From Hippopus hippopus (lineage: Eukaryota; Mollusca; Bivalvia; Cardiida; Cardiidae): DNA of 64,000 bases. Shown here in pieces: positions 33,117 through 42,379 of this stretch (position 1 is its first letter; each line of letters begins with the position of its first letter). The stretch is taken from the NCBI GenBank assembly GCA_946811185.2, contig OX328106.1:48744311-48808310 (forward strand). The letters are read 5' to 3'. The translations under genes and the position numbers were made by a program. The notes beneath the pieces were generated by a model that searched no databases, had not been told where the DNA came from, and saw nothing but the letters and a program-made list of their open reading frames with translations.

Positions 33117-34505
33117 AGAGGGCCATGATGACCCTGAAGTCGCTCCCCTAAGCCTTTTGATCAAACAAGATCCATCTTCAATCTCTTTGGAGATATTATG
33201 ACAAACATTCATGACTATTTGACTGAAAATGTGGCCTCTAGAGGGTACACAAGTTTTTCAAAATTTTGACATAGTGATCTAGTTTTTGACCCAACGTGAC
33301 CCATTTTCAAACTCCACTGAGACATCATCAAAACAACTATTTTGACCAACTTTGAAGAGTATTGGACTGAAAATGTGGCCTCTACAGTGAACAATAGCTC
33401 TTTCTAAGACTTGACCTAGTGACCTAGCTTTTGACCTAACATGACCGATTTTCAAACTCATGCAAGATATCATCAGAACTAACATTCTGGCCAAGTTTCA
33501 TGAGTATTGGACTAAAAATGAGGCCTTTAGTTGCCCTTTAGAGGGTACACAAGGTTTTTCTCAAATTTGACTTAGTGACCTAGGTTTTAAGCCGACATGA
33601 CCCATTTTCAAACTCCTCCGAGATATCATCAAGACAAATATTCTGACCAGGTTTCAGGAGTATCGTACTAAAACTGTGGCCTCTACATTGAACAATAGCT
33701 TTTTCTTAGATTTGATCTAGTGACCTAGTTTTTGCCGTGACATGACCCATTTTCAAAGTCTTTCAAGACATCATGAAGACAAAGATTCTGACCAAGTTTC
33801 ATCAATATTGGACAGAAAATGTGGCATCTAGATCCTACACAAGGTTTTTCTATGATTTGACCTGGTGACCTAGCTTTTGACCCGACATGACCCACTTTCA
33901 AAGTCATTTGAGGTATCATTGAGGCAAACATTCTGACCAACTTTCAAGAGTATTGGACTGAAAATGTGGCCTGTACAGTGAACAATAGGTTTTTCAAAGA
34001 TTTGACCTAGTGACCTAGCTTTTGACCCGACATGACCCATTTTTAAATTCGTCCGAGATATCATCATAACAAATATTCTGACCAACTTTCAAGAGTATTG
34101 GACTGAGTATTTGCCCTTTAGAGGGTACACAAAGTTTTTCTCAGATTTGACCTAGTGACCTAGTTTTTAACCCGACATGACCCATTTTCAAACTCGTTTG
34201 AGATAATATCAAGACAAACATTCTGACCAATTTTCAAGAGTATTGAACTGCAAATGTGGCCTCTAGAGCGTACACAAGGTTTTTTTTTTTCTATGATTTG
34301 ACCTAGTGACCTAGTTCTTGACCCAACATGACCCATTTTCGAACTCGTCCGAGATATCATCAAGGCAAACATTCTGACCAAGTTTCTTGAGTATCCAAGT
34401 GAAAATGTGGCCTCTAGAGCGAACACAAGGTAAAAATTGACGACGGACGACGCACGACGCAGCACGATCACAAAAGCTCACCATGAGCACTTTGTGCTCA
34501 TGTGA
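33117..34505 (+). mobile_element. Tandem-core Helitron-like element, family 1, near complete
   Basis: The head is CAAGAGGGCCATGATGACCC. About eight ~145-bp units follow (successive GTGACCTAG phrases are spaced mostly 145-149 bp), then GACGACGGACGACGCACGAC. The end is CTCACCATGAGCACTTTGTG, CTCATGTGAG, CTAA: a hairpin followed by CTAA, as in Helitron 3' ends. In copy A the flanks meet near 9045 without it. Repeated reverse-strand open frames (SKARSLGQIFEKP and similar) are tandem-unit artefacts. Confidence 0.8.
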
Positions 34506-35013
34506 GCTAATCAGCAAGAAATAGAGTATAATTGTCTCTTTTGGTGTGTGATCTAAATTTCTTTCATCGAGTGAAAATCGAGGCTATACTTTCACAAATG
34601 GTGAAACCACGAGTAAATTATGACATTCTCCGGTGAATAATAACATTTACCGGTGAATTATAAGTATACATGTATAATTCACTGTTAGATTTCTACAAAC
34701 TACTGAAAAGCATAAAAGAATATGGTTTTGTTGTCAGGTAAAGATTGAACTCCTAACCAAAAACAATATGGTAGACTTGTCTAACTAGAAATTTATTGCA
34801 GACAACGAAGTAAATGTGGCTCAAAATATGGGATTTGTATTTGAAAAGATAGAAAACATTCTTCTACTTGCAAAAGGTGACAAAGCTTTCTTCCTCAGGG
34901 TCAAGAAAACACAGGATTTTATGTTGAGGGGATTGTTGCTATTGAATAAAATTATCAAATAGATCTATAAGATTCTCTGAAAAAATTGCCAAACATTTAA
35001 CTTGCATACCGCT
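34506..35013. other. Copy B flank
   Basis: 34506-34690 has no match in copy A and may be another insertion: it contains ATTCTCCGGTGAATAATAAC and ATTTACCGGTGAATTATAAG in tandem. From 34715 the sequence aligns with A 9050-9330. No gene. Confidence 0.55.
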
Positions 35014-35242
35014 TTAATCCTTTACCAAACAATCCCTTGTTTTCACGACCCTGGGAAGGAAGGCCTTTGAAAACACTGTGGGAAAAGGAGAAAATGCTGG
35101 TAACCAGCATTTTCTCCTTTTCCCATAATGTCTTCTACTCTATCAAAGACAGAAATCATCATTTGAGCTAAATTTAAATTGTTGACTGCAAATGTTTTCA
35201 ATTTGGTCTGGTACAAAATTTAGTCGTTTGGTAAATGGTTAA
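35014..35242. mobile_element. TTAA-type MITE, complete copy, B-specific
   Basis: TTAATCCTTTACCAAACAAT at the left, TAGTCGTTTGGTAAATGGTTAA at the right, and a central perfect palindrome around GCTGGTAACCAGC flanked by GGGAAAAGGAGAAAAT and its complement. Copy A lacks it, and TTAA borders both ends, so TTAA is the likely target duplication, as in the piggyBac superfamily. Confidence 0.88.
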
Positions 35243-35490
35243 CCCTTTTCCACAAAAATCCTGAGTTTTGAAGACCTTTAAGAAGGAGCCTTTTGAAAGC
35301 AATGTGGGAAAAAGGCGAAAACTGCTGGTAACAGGAGAAAATGTAAAAAATTAGAAAAATGCTGAAGAGTTCTCCTTTTCCCACACTTTTTTCTACAATT
35401 TCATAGATAATTCCTATCATTTTAGCCACATTTAATTTAAATTCTTTCATTCAAATGCTTCCAGTTTGGATAAGTTTAACATTTTGTCGT
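35239..35490. mobile_element. TTAA-type MITE, ancestral neighbour
   Basis: Shares its left TTAA with the preceding copy. It aligns with 9640-9880 in copy A (AGACCTTTAAGAAGGAGCC, AGTTCTCCTTTTCCCACAC, AACATTTTGTCGTC). Confidence 0.75.
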
Positions 35491-35589
35491 CTTTTAAATA
35501 ATTAAAGTATATACTAACTTCATGCTAGCTTTTCCAGGAATGTGGGATTGAGATTATCTTTCCGCGGTAGTCACTCAACATCCTACTTC

Positions 35590-35925
35590 TTAATCCCTTT
35601 GTCAAAAAAACCTGAGTTTTAACAACCCTGAAGAAGAAGGCGTTTGAAAACAACGTTTTCTACCCTTTTAATCTTTTATTAAATGACAATTTTAAACAAA
35701 AGGTTCAAATTGAAAGCATTTGCAGGTGACCAATAAGATATGACGCAAACAATCCGATTTGTGCTTGGAAGGGTAGAAAATATTGTGGAGAAAGGAAAAA
35801 TCCTGATTATTAGCATTTTCTCCTTTTCACACAATTGTTCAAAGAACCTATTTTTTTTTTTTTGCTTTCTTTCTTTCTTCAGGGCCTTTAAAATTGCGGA
35901 TGATTTGGTACAGAGCTAAAGACAA
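35590..35925. mobile_element. Two TTAA-type MITE halves
   Basis: A left half (CCCTTTGTCAAAAAAACCTG, GAAGAAGGCGTTTGAAAACA) is fused to a right-oriented copy (AAATGACAATTTTAAACAAA, ATTGTGGAGAAAGGAAAAAT, ending ATGATTTGGTACAGAGCTAA). Confidence 0.65.
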
Positions 35926-35944
35926 ATCTCATTTTTTATTGATT

Positions 35945-36100
35945 GGTTAAATGGTGTTTTACGCCGCTTTCAGCAACACTGGAACCGTCATATCAAGGTT
36001 ACAAATCACACATGTATTTCCTGGGTTCCATCAGTTCTAGGCTAGGGCTCTAAATTGTCTGCCCAAGGACACTCCCACGAATCAGCCCATTTAGCTCATT
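35945..36100 (-). mobile_element. tRNA-type SINE remnant (minus), ancestral
   Basis: GGTGTTTTACGCCGCTTTCAGC starts the reverse-complement tail, then AACCGTCATATCAAGG and CTAGGCTAGGGCTCTAAATTG. Same insertion as 10515-10660. Confidence 0.75.
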
Positions 36101-36234
36101 AGCTCTTTATCAGTCAACAAAATCATATTTGTGACCTATGCACGGTCGAAAAGTCGGGAGTAAAAGGCGACCAAGAAACCATCAATACTGTTTTCTCTCT
36201 TCTTTCTAAGTGTTTACATGCATTTGCCTATCAC

Positions 36235-36400
36235 TATTGCGAAAATAATGGAAGTTGTCTTTGAAAGAGTAGAAAACATTGTGAGAAAAGGTGGAAATGC
36301 CTGTCACTATAATTTTCTCCTTTTCCAACAATGTATTAAATTGCCTACTTTCTCAGGGTTGTTAAAAGTAGGAATTGTTTGGTAAAGGGTTAAGATTGCA
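36235..36400. mobile_element. TTAA-type MITE fragment, ancestral
   Basis: Counterpart of 10795-10960, ending TTGTTTGGTAAAGGGTTAA. Confidence 0.7.
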
Positions 36401-36484
36401 GAGTGAAACGTCTGGCCGTTTGAGTTGGTACAGATTTTTTTTTTTCAAACAAAGGATATTGATTATGTAGTTTCAATTGAGGCA

Positions 36485-36850
36485 ACAACACGGCAGCTTA
36501 TCTTCTAAATTACAACGCCGTTTTGTGAAAATAAAAATATTTAGGGGACATCCGGTTGAACTTCAAAGGGCTATAAATCGGGAGATACAAAGGTCGAACA
36601 GAGATTTTTGCTATTCCAGGGTCAAATACCAAAAATGGAAGAATGTCATACAACCCTTTATTTATTTTCCATTAATTATTGGGCGCATTCGAAGCCAGAT
36701 TACGAATGATACAGCAGAAATTCATTTTTTCACGGAGCAACGATAATCAAAAGTTCTAGTATGTCATTTTGACGGCATGAAAACAATTTGGCTTCACGTT
36801 CATGAAGTTGCAGAGCACAAAAGGTTCAATCCATCAGCGTATTTTTTAGT
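36485..36850. other. B-specific insertion, unidentified
   Basis: After GATTGAGGCAAC, copy A continues directly to ATGTAGCCCTG, whereas copy B has about 360 extra bases. They contain a basic 89-codon open frame (36477-36746) with no motif I recognise. No TIR or poly(A) is seen, so the class is unknown, and it could instead be a deletion in copy A. Confidence 0.5.
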
Positions 36851-37363
36851 AATTTACGACCAAAAGTATATTCTGTTACTTAGTTTGATAAATCTGCGTT
36901 GTAAAAGATTGTGATCAGTGAACAAATTGATAGAATGAAAAATTTCTGCTTTTACCACTATGCTATTCCAATATGTGTCGATAATCAGGTTTTTAACACA
37001 ATGTAGATCAGGCTCATACTGCAAATTCTTTACAGTGTGAACTGCAAAATAGTCTCCCTAAAAGTTAATAATTTATTATGACATGATACATACTTCCCGT
37101 TTGAAGTGGTCAGGAAATTATTTTCATGGAAAACAAGTTATTTCGATTAAAGCAACATAAAAGCGATCACTGTACCCTGTACAGTATAAACTTATAGATG
37201 TAGTTCCATGAATCTGTGTTTGAAAACATTGTGACCAATGGACACATTGCCTGGATTATTGGTTTCTGATTTCACCTATTTTTTATATTCAATCCTTTTT
37301 AGACCCAAAAGCAACTTTTCCTTTGCTTTATTTATTCTAGACTCCTTATTGACAAATTAACCC

Positions 37364-37968
37364 TTTACCATACAATCTTGAGTTTTAACGACCCTGAAGA
37401 AATGGTAACCAGCATTTTCTCCTTTTCCCCACAGTGTTTTCTACCCTTTCAACGACAGAATTCAACATTTGTTGTCTCGAAATGCTTTCAATTTGGACCA
37501 GTCTTAAATTTTGTTATCTGGTTAAAAGTTACATAGGACAATGATGGGATTTATCTCTGAAGAGCTACACATATTATGTGAAAAGAAGAAAATGTTGCTT
37601 GCCAGCATATGCAGTACTCCTTTTCCCAAAATATTTTCAGAAACACTCTTACTCAGGGTCATTAAAACAAATGACTGTTTAACCCTTTCCCAGACAAAAG
37701 AATAATGGGCTTGTCTAGATTTGAAGCATTTGAAGGCAAAAAGTTAAATTTGGCTCAAATGATAGAATTTGTCTTCTGGAGTAGAAAACTTTGTTAGAAA
37801 AGGAGAAAATGCTGCTTGCAAGTTTCAGATGATCAGTTAAATATGAGGATTTATCTTTAAATTAAAAACATGTGGGAAAAGGAGCATTCAACCTTATCTA
37901 ACATTGTTCTCAAACCCCCCTTCAGTGTTGTTAAAATACAGAATTGTTTGGAACAGAGTTAACTCATT
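37364..37968. mobile_element. Series of TTAA-type MITE copies
   Basis: About 37364-37528 (TTAACCCTTTACCATACAAT, GGTAACCAGCATTTTCTCCT), 37530-37685 (right-hand arm only) and 37680-37968 (AACCCTTTCCCAGACAAAAG to TGTTTGGAACAGAGTTAA). Confidence 0.7.
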
Positions 37969-38576
37969 CCACCTGGAACAAATTCCAGACTTTGAAAATA
38001 CCCTTGTAAGATAATGATAACTAAAATGAATAATGCTAAGATATATCACTCCATGGTAAAACAAGACTTGTCACTGATAAGTGACTGATGCCCTTAAAAT
38101 GATATAGCCTTTTCCTGTGAGGTGTGAATATAGACAGTGGCTATAGACACAACTCTTACAACACTTCTGACCTTGCTGTGACCTTGACCTTTGACCTACA
38201 GGACAAGGCACTTGTGCGTGACACGTGGTTTATTTGGTCCTCAATTCTGCAAATTTATACTGAAATTACATAATAAATTTGCAGGCCGGAAACAAACACT
38301 ATCCGCCAAAAAAAAACACACACACACACATTTGACCTTGCTTTGACGTTGACCTTTAACTTACAGACAAGACTCTTTCACATGAAATATCTCTTAATGT
38401 GATAAACATTTGTTCAAAATTATTTCAAAATAAAAGATAAATCTTTACAGCCAGACAGAAAAAAACGCTATTAAAGCTTGAAAGTGTGTAGAATGGTTCA
38501 GAATTTAGTCAACTGTGTGTAAACATAGATAAATAATCGATATATATGGTGTAAGCGATAAATGACTCAAACCAAA
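37969..38576. other. Copy B flank up to the giant insertion
   Basis: From 38200 it aligns with copy A 11830-12195 (GTGTAGAATGGTTCAGAATTTA). A CA run lies at 38319-38330. No gene. Confidence 0.65.
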
Positions 38577-38720
38577 GGGTCCCTATAAAGTGAGAAACGG
38601 AATCGAAATGAAACGCAATGAAACGAAACGAAACCCAACGAAACAACGAAACGCAACGGAACGAACGCAACAAAACGGGACAAAACGAAATGAAATAGAA
38701 CGAAACAAAATGAGACGAAA
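38577..38720 (+). repeat. Left TIR of the 13.4-kb element
   Basis: GGGTCCCTATAAAGT, then CGAAATGAAACGCAATGAAA and similar short units up to a T run at about 38729. A small open frame through it is low complexity. Confidence 0.85.
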
Positions 38721-39059
38721 TCTAGAGTTTTTTTTTTTTAAACTTATCTTTTGTTTCAATTTATCGCTTTTCTGTTGTACCGTTTCTTATTGTTTTATCC
38801 CATGTTTTATGTAGGGCAAAATAAGAATATGTTGGTGAATTTTTGCGATTATTTCATGGCTTGAAAATCTGGTCAGAGTCAAGATTAAGTACTTAAAACG
38901 ATAACCCTCTACCAGGACCTGTGGCTTTGGAAGTTGCACAAAAATTTAACACATTTGGTGCAATTTTAAAGATTTGGCATATAGGAAAAAATTAATTTCT
39001 ATCTTTTCTATTGTTCTGTCATTGTGGTATCATAGTACTATCACAGGGACCCGGAATAT
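38721..39059. other. Interior of the 13.4-kb element, unassigned
   Basis: T-rich then unique sequence. No gene or RNA recognised. Confidence 0.55.
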
Positions 39060-39600
39060 GCCGAGCCTCGGTAGCACAGTCGGGAGCGTACAGGACTTGA
39101 GAACAAGGGTCGCTAGTTCAAATACCCACTCGATTAACATCTTTCCGAGGATTGATGATAGTCATTGCGACAGGATTCATTCCTCTCTCACCGTTGATCA
39201 CCGATGGAAAGCAGCCAGTGGCTTGGGAAGAATATTATGCGAAGTTCTGGTAAAAGGAACTGCAGTAAATTACAGTTGCAGTGCAGCGACTTTGTTTGGT
39301 TTGTATTAGAGTTTAACGCCAATTTAACAGCTTTAGTCATATCATGGTGGTCAGTGACGCACCAGTGTGTTTCCTGGCTTTTTTACACCAGTATTGACAC
39401 AACTTTCTCTCCAAAGCCACTGACTACTTTTCTCACATGCATCAGAGGTGAGAGGCGAAAAATCGCCGGAAAGAATGTTCTCCGTAATCGGGTATCGAAC
39501 CCGCAACCTCCAGATCACGAGTCAGATACTCTAACCACTGAGCTATTCGGCCGGGCTCAATGCAGCGATACAACTGAAATAATGTTGAAAAGGTCGCTAA
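39060..39600 (+). mobile_element. tRNA-type SINE (plus), interrupted by a minus SINE
   Basis: Head GCCGAGCCTCGGTAGCACAG (A box) and GGTCGCTAGTTCAAATACCC (B box), then the body shared with 51089-51403, and the tail GCGATACAACTGAAATAATG at 39565-39600. A 271-bp minus SINE splits it at 39290-39560. Confidence 0.8.
39290..39560 (-). mobile_element. Nested tRNA-type SINE (minus) with TSD
   Basis: On the minus strand the head reads GCCGAATAGCTCAGTGGTTA with a B box GGGTTCGATACCC, then a body ending in GGCGTTAAACTC. TGCAGCGA occurs immediately on both sides (39282-39289 and 39561-39568), an 8-bp target duplication. The anticodon stem does not pair well, so it is a SINE head and not a tRNA gene. Confidence 0.85.
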
Positions 39601-39722
39601 ACCTTAAGACATTGTAGGAAAAGGAGAAAATGCTAGTGACCAGCATTTTTTCCTTTTCTTGCAACGTTTTCAAGTCTTCTCCTTTAGGGGCGGTGAAACT
39701 CGGGATTGTGTAGCAGAGGGTT
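39600..39722. mobile_element. TTAA-type MITE, core half
   Basis: GTAGGAAAAGGAGAAAATGC, TAGTGACCAGCATTTTTTCC, CTCCTTTAGGGGCGGTGAAA, then TGTGTAGCAGAGGG as the degraded terminus. Confidence 0.65.
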
Positions 39723-39780
39723 TGTTTCTTCATGTTTGAATAGTTTCGAAGACTGAGATTATATCAGTTCAGCAGTGAGA

Positions 39781-39852
39781 GCCGTGATCGTATAGTGGTT
39801 AGTACTTCGCGTTGAGGCCGCGACATCTCAGGTTCGAATCCTGGTCACGGCA
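39781..39852 (+). tRNA. tRNA-His-like gene with anticodon GAG
   Basis: A complete 72-nt cloverleaf: acceptor GCCGTGA/TCACGGC (7 bp), D arm GTAT/GTAC, anticodon stem TCGCG/CGCGA (5 bp), T arm with TTCGAAT, and discriminator A. The backbone is that of metazoan tRNA-His (A box TCGTATAGTGGTTAGTAC), but the loop is TTGAGGC, giving anticodon GAG (reads CTC, leucine) where histidine tRNA would have GTG. The first T run (six T) is about 38 nt downstream, so termination would be late. It could be functional, a recoded duplicate or a tRNA-derived pseudogene. It lies inside the 13.4-kb element. Confidence 0.7.
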
Positions 39853-39918
39853 GGTCTGTGATCGTCGCTGTCTCGGCACAGCTGAACAATTTTTTGCAGC
39901 CCTTTGGGTTTTAAGGTC

Positions 39919-39970
39919 TTTTACACCACTTTCAATACGATTTCAATTCTATGACAGCATCGGTTGACTT
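39919..39970 (-). mobile_element. SINE tail fragment (minus)
   Basis: GGTCTTTTACACCACTTTCA followed by ATTTCAATTCTATGACAGC, the reverse complement of the SINE 3' end. Confidence 0.55.
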
Positions 39971-40065
39971 TGTTGACGTTTTTTTTTTTTTATGTTTTAT
40001 CACACAAGCAGTTTCCTCTTTCCTCGTTGTTGTTCATACTGTTGAAAAATTATAATTTCAATTAG

Positions 40066-40250
40066 ATATGCGCCATGCTCTGGCAAAAAGGGGTTTAATG
40101 CCTCTCCGTAATGCATGATATCAAGCAAGTCATCATATAATCATGGATGTATAATTACCCTCTTTGTATAACAACCACCTGAATCACGAGGCACACTGGT
40201 CCACTGGCAAGTAGAATATTGTCTAAATAGCAAACATTTTCAACTTAGAC
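40066..40250. mobile_element. TGAGCC-type MITE, truncated
   Basis: ATGCGCCATGCTCTGGCAAA start, GATATCAAGCAAGTCATCAT and ATCACGAGGCACACTGGTCC; it stops before the palindromic core. Confidence 0.7.
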
Positions 40251-40263
40251 CCCCCTTTTTTTT

Positions 40264-40316
40264 TCAATGCCGCGATACAACTGAAATAATGTTGAAAAGG
40301 GCGTTAAACACTATAC
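40264..40316 (+). mobile_element. SINE 3' tail next to the LINE tail
   Basis: GCCGCGATACAACTGAAATA, ATGTTGAAAAGGGCGTTAAA, CACTATAC, then ATT repeats. The rest of the SINE is missing. Confidence 0.65.
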
Positions 40317-42018
40317 ATTATTATTATTATTTGGTGTTTTAAGGCGCATCGACAGCTGTGGTCATTTAGCGCGCATGAAGGTAATATTTAGAAATGGAAT
40401 AATAAAATGTTAATTTGATACTTAAAATCTATATTAGAGTCCATACTTTATTATAAAAATCTATCTCTTTTAGGTATTCTAAAATGTTATTCTGTTGTAC
40501 ATGTAAAAATGAATTTTGTATGCTATCAACACTAAAATGTTTTGACCGTATACGGTCGAAATTTTTACAGTTTAATAAAATATGTTTTATAGTTAAAGGT
40601 TCATTACAGTTTATACATTGTGGTGCTCTCTCATTATTTAAAAGATGCACATGTGAAAACCTTGAGTGTCCAACACGACATCTTGTTAAAATTACTTGAC
40701 TTTTTCGGTTACAATAAAATTCATATTTATCATTAAAATTTGGCTTGATCGCTAAAAGCTTGTTGTTAAAACATTGTTGCCATTTAATTTGACATTCAGA
40801 CTAGATAAATTCATTTATTTGTTGTTTTTTGTCAGTATAAGGAATTTTTATGTTGGCTATGTTCATATTTACAGCATCCTTTGCTTCTTGATCAGCTATT
40901 TCATTACCTTTTATATTAATGTGGCTGAGTATCCAGCAGATTATTATTGTCTTTGATCTACAATAAATAAACATATTTTCTGAAAAATTGTTGAATCAGT
41001 GGATTTGGGTTATCAGGATGTTTTAAAGATTGTAAAACTGACATTGAATCAGAAAAAACTATGAATTTCTTGTTATTATTGTTTTGTATTGAACAGAGAG
41101 CAATGTTTAAAGGCCACAGCTTCTGCTGAAAAAATAGAGCTATGACCTGGTAGTCTTATTTTGACAGTTTCTTACTTGTGTACTGAAGCGCAACCAACTT
41201 TATTGTCTTGTTTCGAACCATCAGTATAAATTGAAATCTAATCTTTATACTGTGATTTGATTTCTAAAAATTTTGATAAAATAATGGATTTGTAACTGAT
41301 TTCTTATTTACGTTGAGATCAAAAATAATATTTGGTGGATCTATGGTCCACGGCTCTTTTACAGGAAGTTTAAAGGGTTTAATATTCTTTACATTTATGT
41401 TTGACTCATTAAGAAGAGATTCAACTCGTAGACCAAGTGGTTTGATAAAATTAGGTTTATTTTGAAAGAGTATTTTGTTGGGTGGATTAAAAATGTCATT
41501 GTAAACCGGATTTTTTGTATTTGAAGCCAGTTTAGTTACGTATTGTAAGGACAGTTTTTTCCTTCTATCATATAAGGATGGCTCCTGGGCCTCTGAATAC
41601 AAACTTTGAACAGGTGACGTACGGAAAGCTCCCAAAGCTAACCGAAGACCCTGATGATGAATAGTGTCCAACTTTTTTAGGTAGCTTTTTCGTGCAGAGC
41701 CATATATAATACATCCATAATCCAGTTTTGAGCGTATTAAAGATCTGTATAGATTTAAAAGAGTTTTCTTATCTCCTCCCCAGTCAGAGTGGGAAAGTAT
41801 TTTTAAAACATTTAAAGCTTTTTGACATTTCAGTTTCAAAGCATTAATATGTGGTATGAAAGAAAGTTTTTTATCAAAGATAACTCCTAAAAATTTTGCT
41901 TGCTCTATTATTGGAATTGGACTATTATATATTTTCAGTGATGGATCCAAGTGCAACCTGTGCTCTTGGCAGAAGTGTACACAGTTTGTCTTTGTCTTGG
42001 AAAATTTAAAACCATTTT
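40317..42018 (-). mobile_element. LINE copy, 5'-truncated
   Basis: Encodes (minus) the C-terminal RT region at 42034-41264 and a broken RNase H and zinc-knuckle end at 41200-40430 (an extra G near 41111 shifts the frame relative to the longer copy). It ends with the shared 3' UTR (CTGTCGATGCGCCTTAAAAC) and an ATT microsatellite tail at 40317-40331. Closely similar to 42313-43990. Confidence 0.85.
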
Positions 42019-42312
42019 CTATTATTATTATCATTAATTGGTGTTTTAAGGCGCATCGACAGCTGTGGTCATTTAGCGCGCATGAAGGTAATAATTAGAA
42101 ATTGAACAATAAAATGTTAATTTGAAAGTCTATATTTTATTATAAAAATCTCTTTTAGGTATTCTAAAATGTTATTCTGTTGTACATGTAAAAATAAATT
42201 TTGTACATGTAAAAATAAATTTTGTAAGCTATCAACACTAAAATGTTTTGATCGTATACGGTTGAAATTTTTAGTTTAATAAAATATGTTTTATAGTTAA
42301 AGGTTCATTACG
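42019..42312 (-). mobile_element. LINE 3'-end fragment
   Basis: Only the last coding bases, 3' UTR and ATT tail are present, between the truncated copy and the long copy, all in the same orientation. A 24-bp duplication (TGTACATGTAAAAATAAATT) is seen at about 42181-42222. Confidence 0.75.
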
Positions 42313-42379
42313 CGCATGAAGGTAATATTTAGAAATGGAATAATAAAATGTTAATTTGATACTTGAAATCTATATTAGT

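Noticed and set aside
33279..34517. A run of overlapping minus-strand open frames encoding near-identical ~70-residue proteins (GHVGSKARSLGQI type)
   Set aside because: They repeat with the ~145-bp tandem unit, have no start or splice context and occur wherever family 1 does (also 903-1446 and 16855-17136).
36477..36746. An 89-codon basic open frame in the B-specific insertion
   Set aside because: Non-ATG start and no motif; kept only as part of an unidentified insertion.
39470..39556. Minus-strand tRNA gene
   Set aside because: A and B boxes are present but the anticodon stem does not pair, and it is the head of a SINE with a target duplication.
39204..39617. A 137-codon open frame
   Set aside because: Runs through two nested SINEs in opposite orientations.
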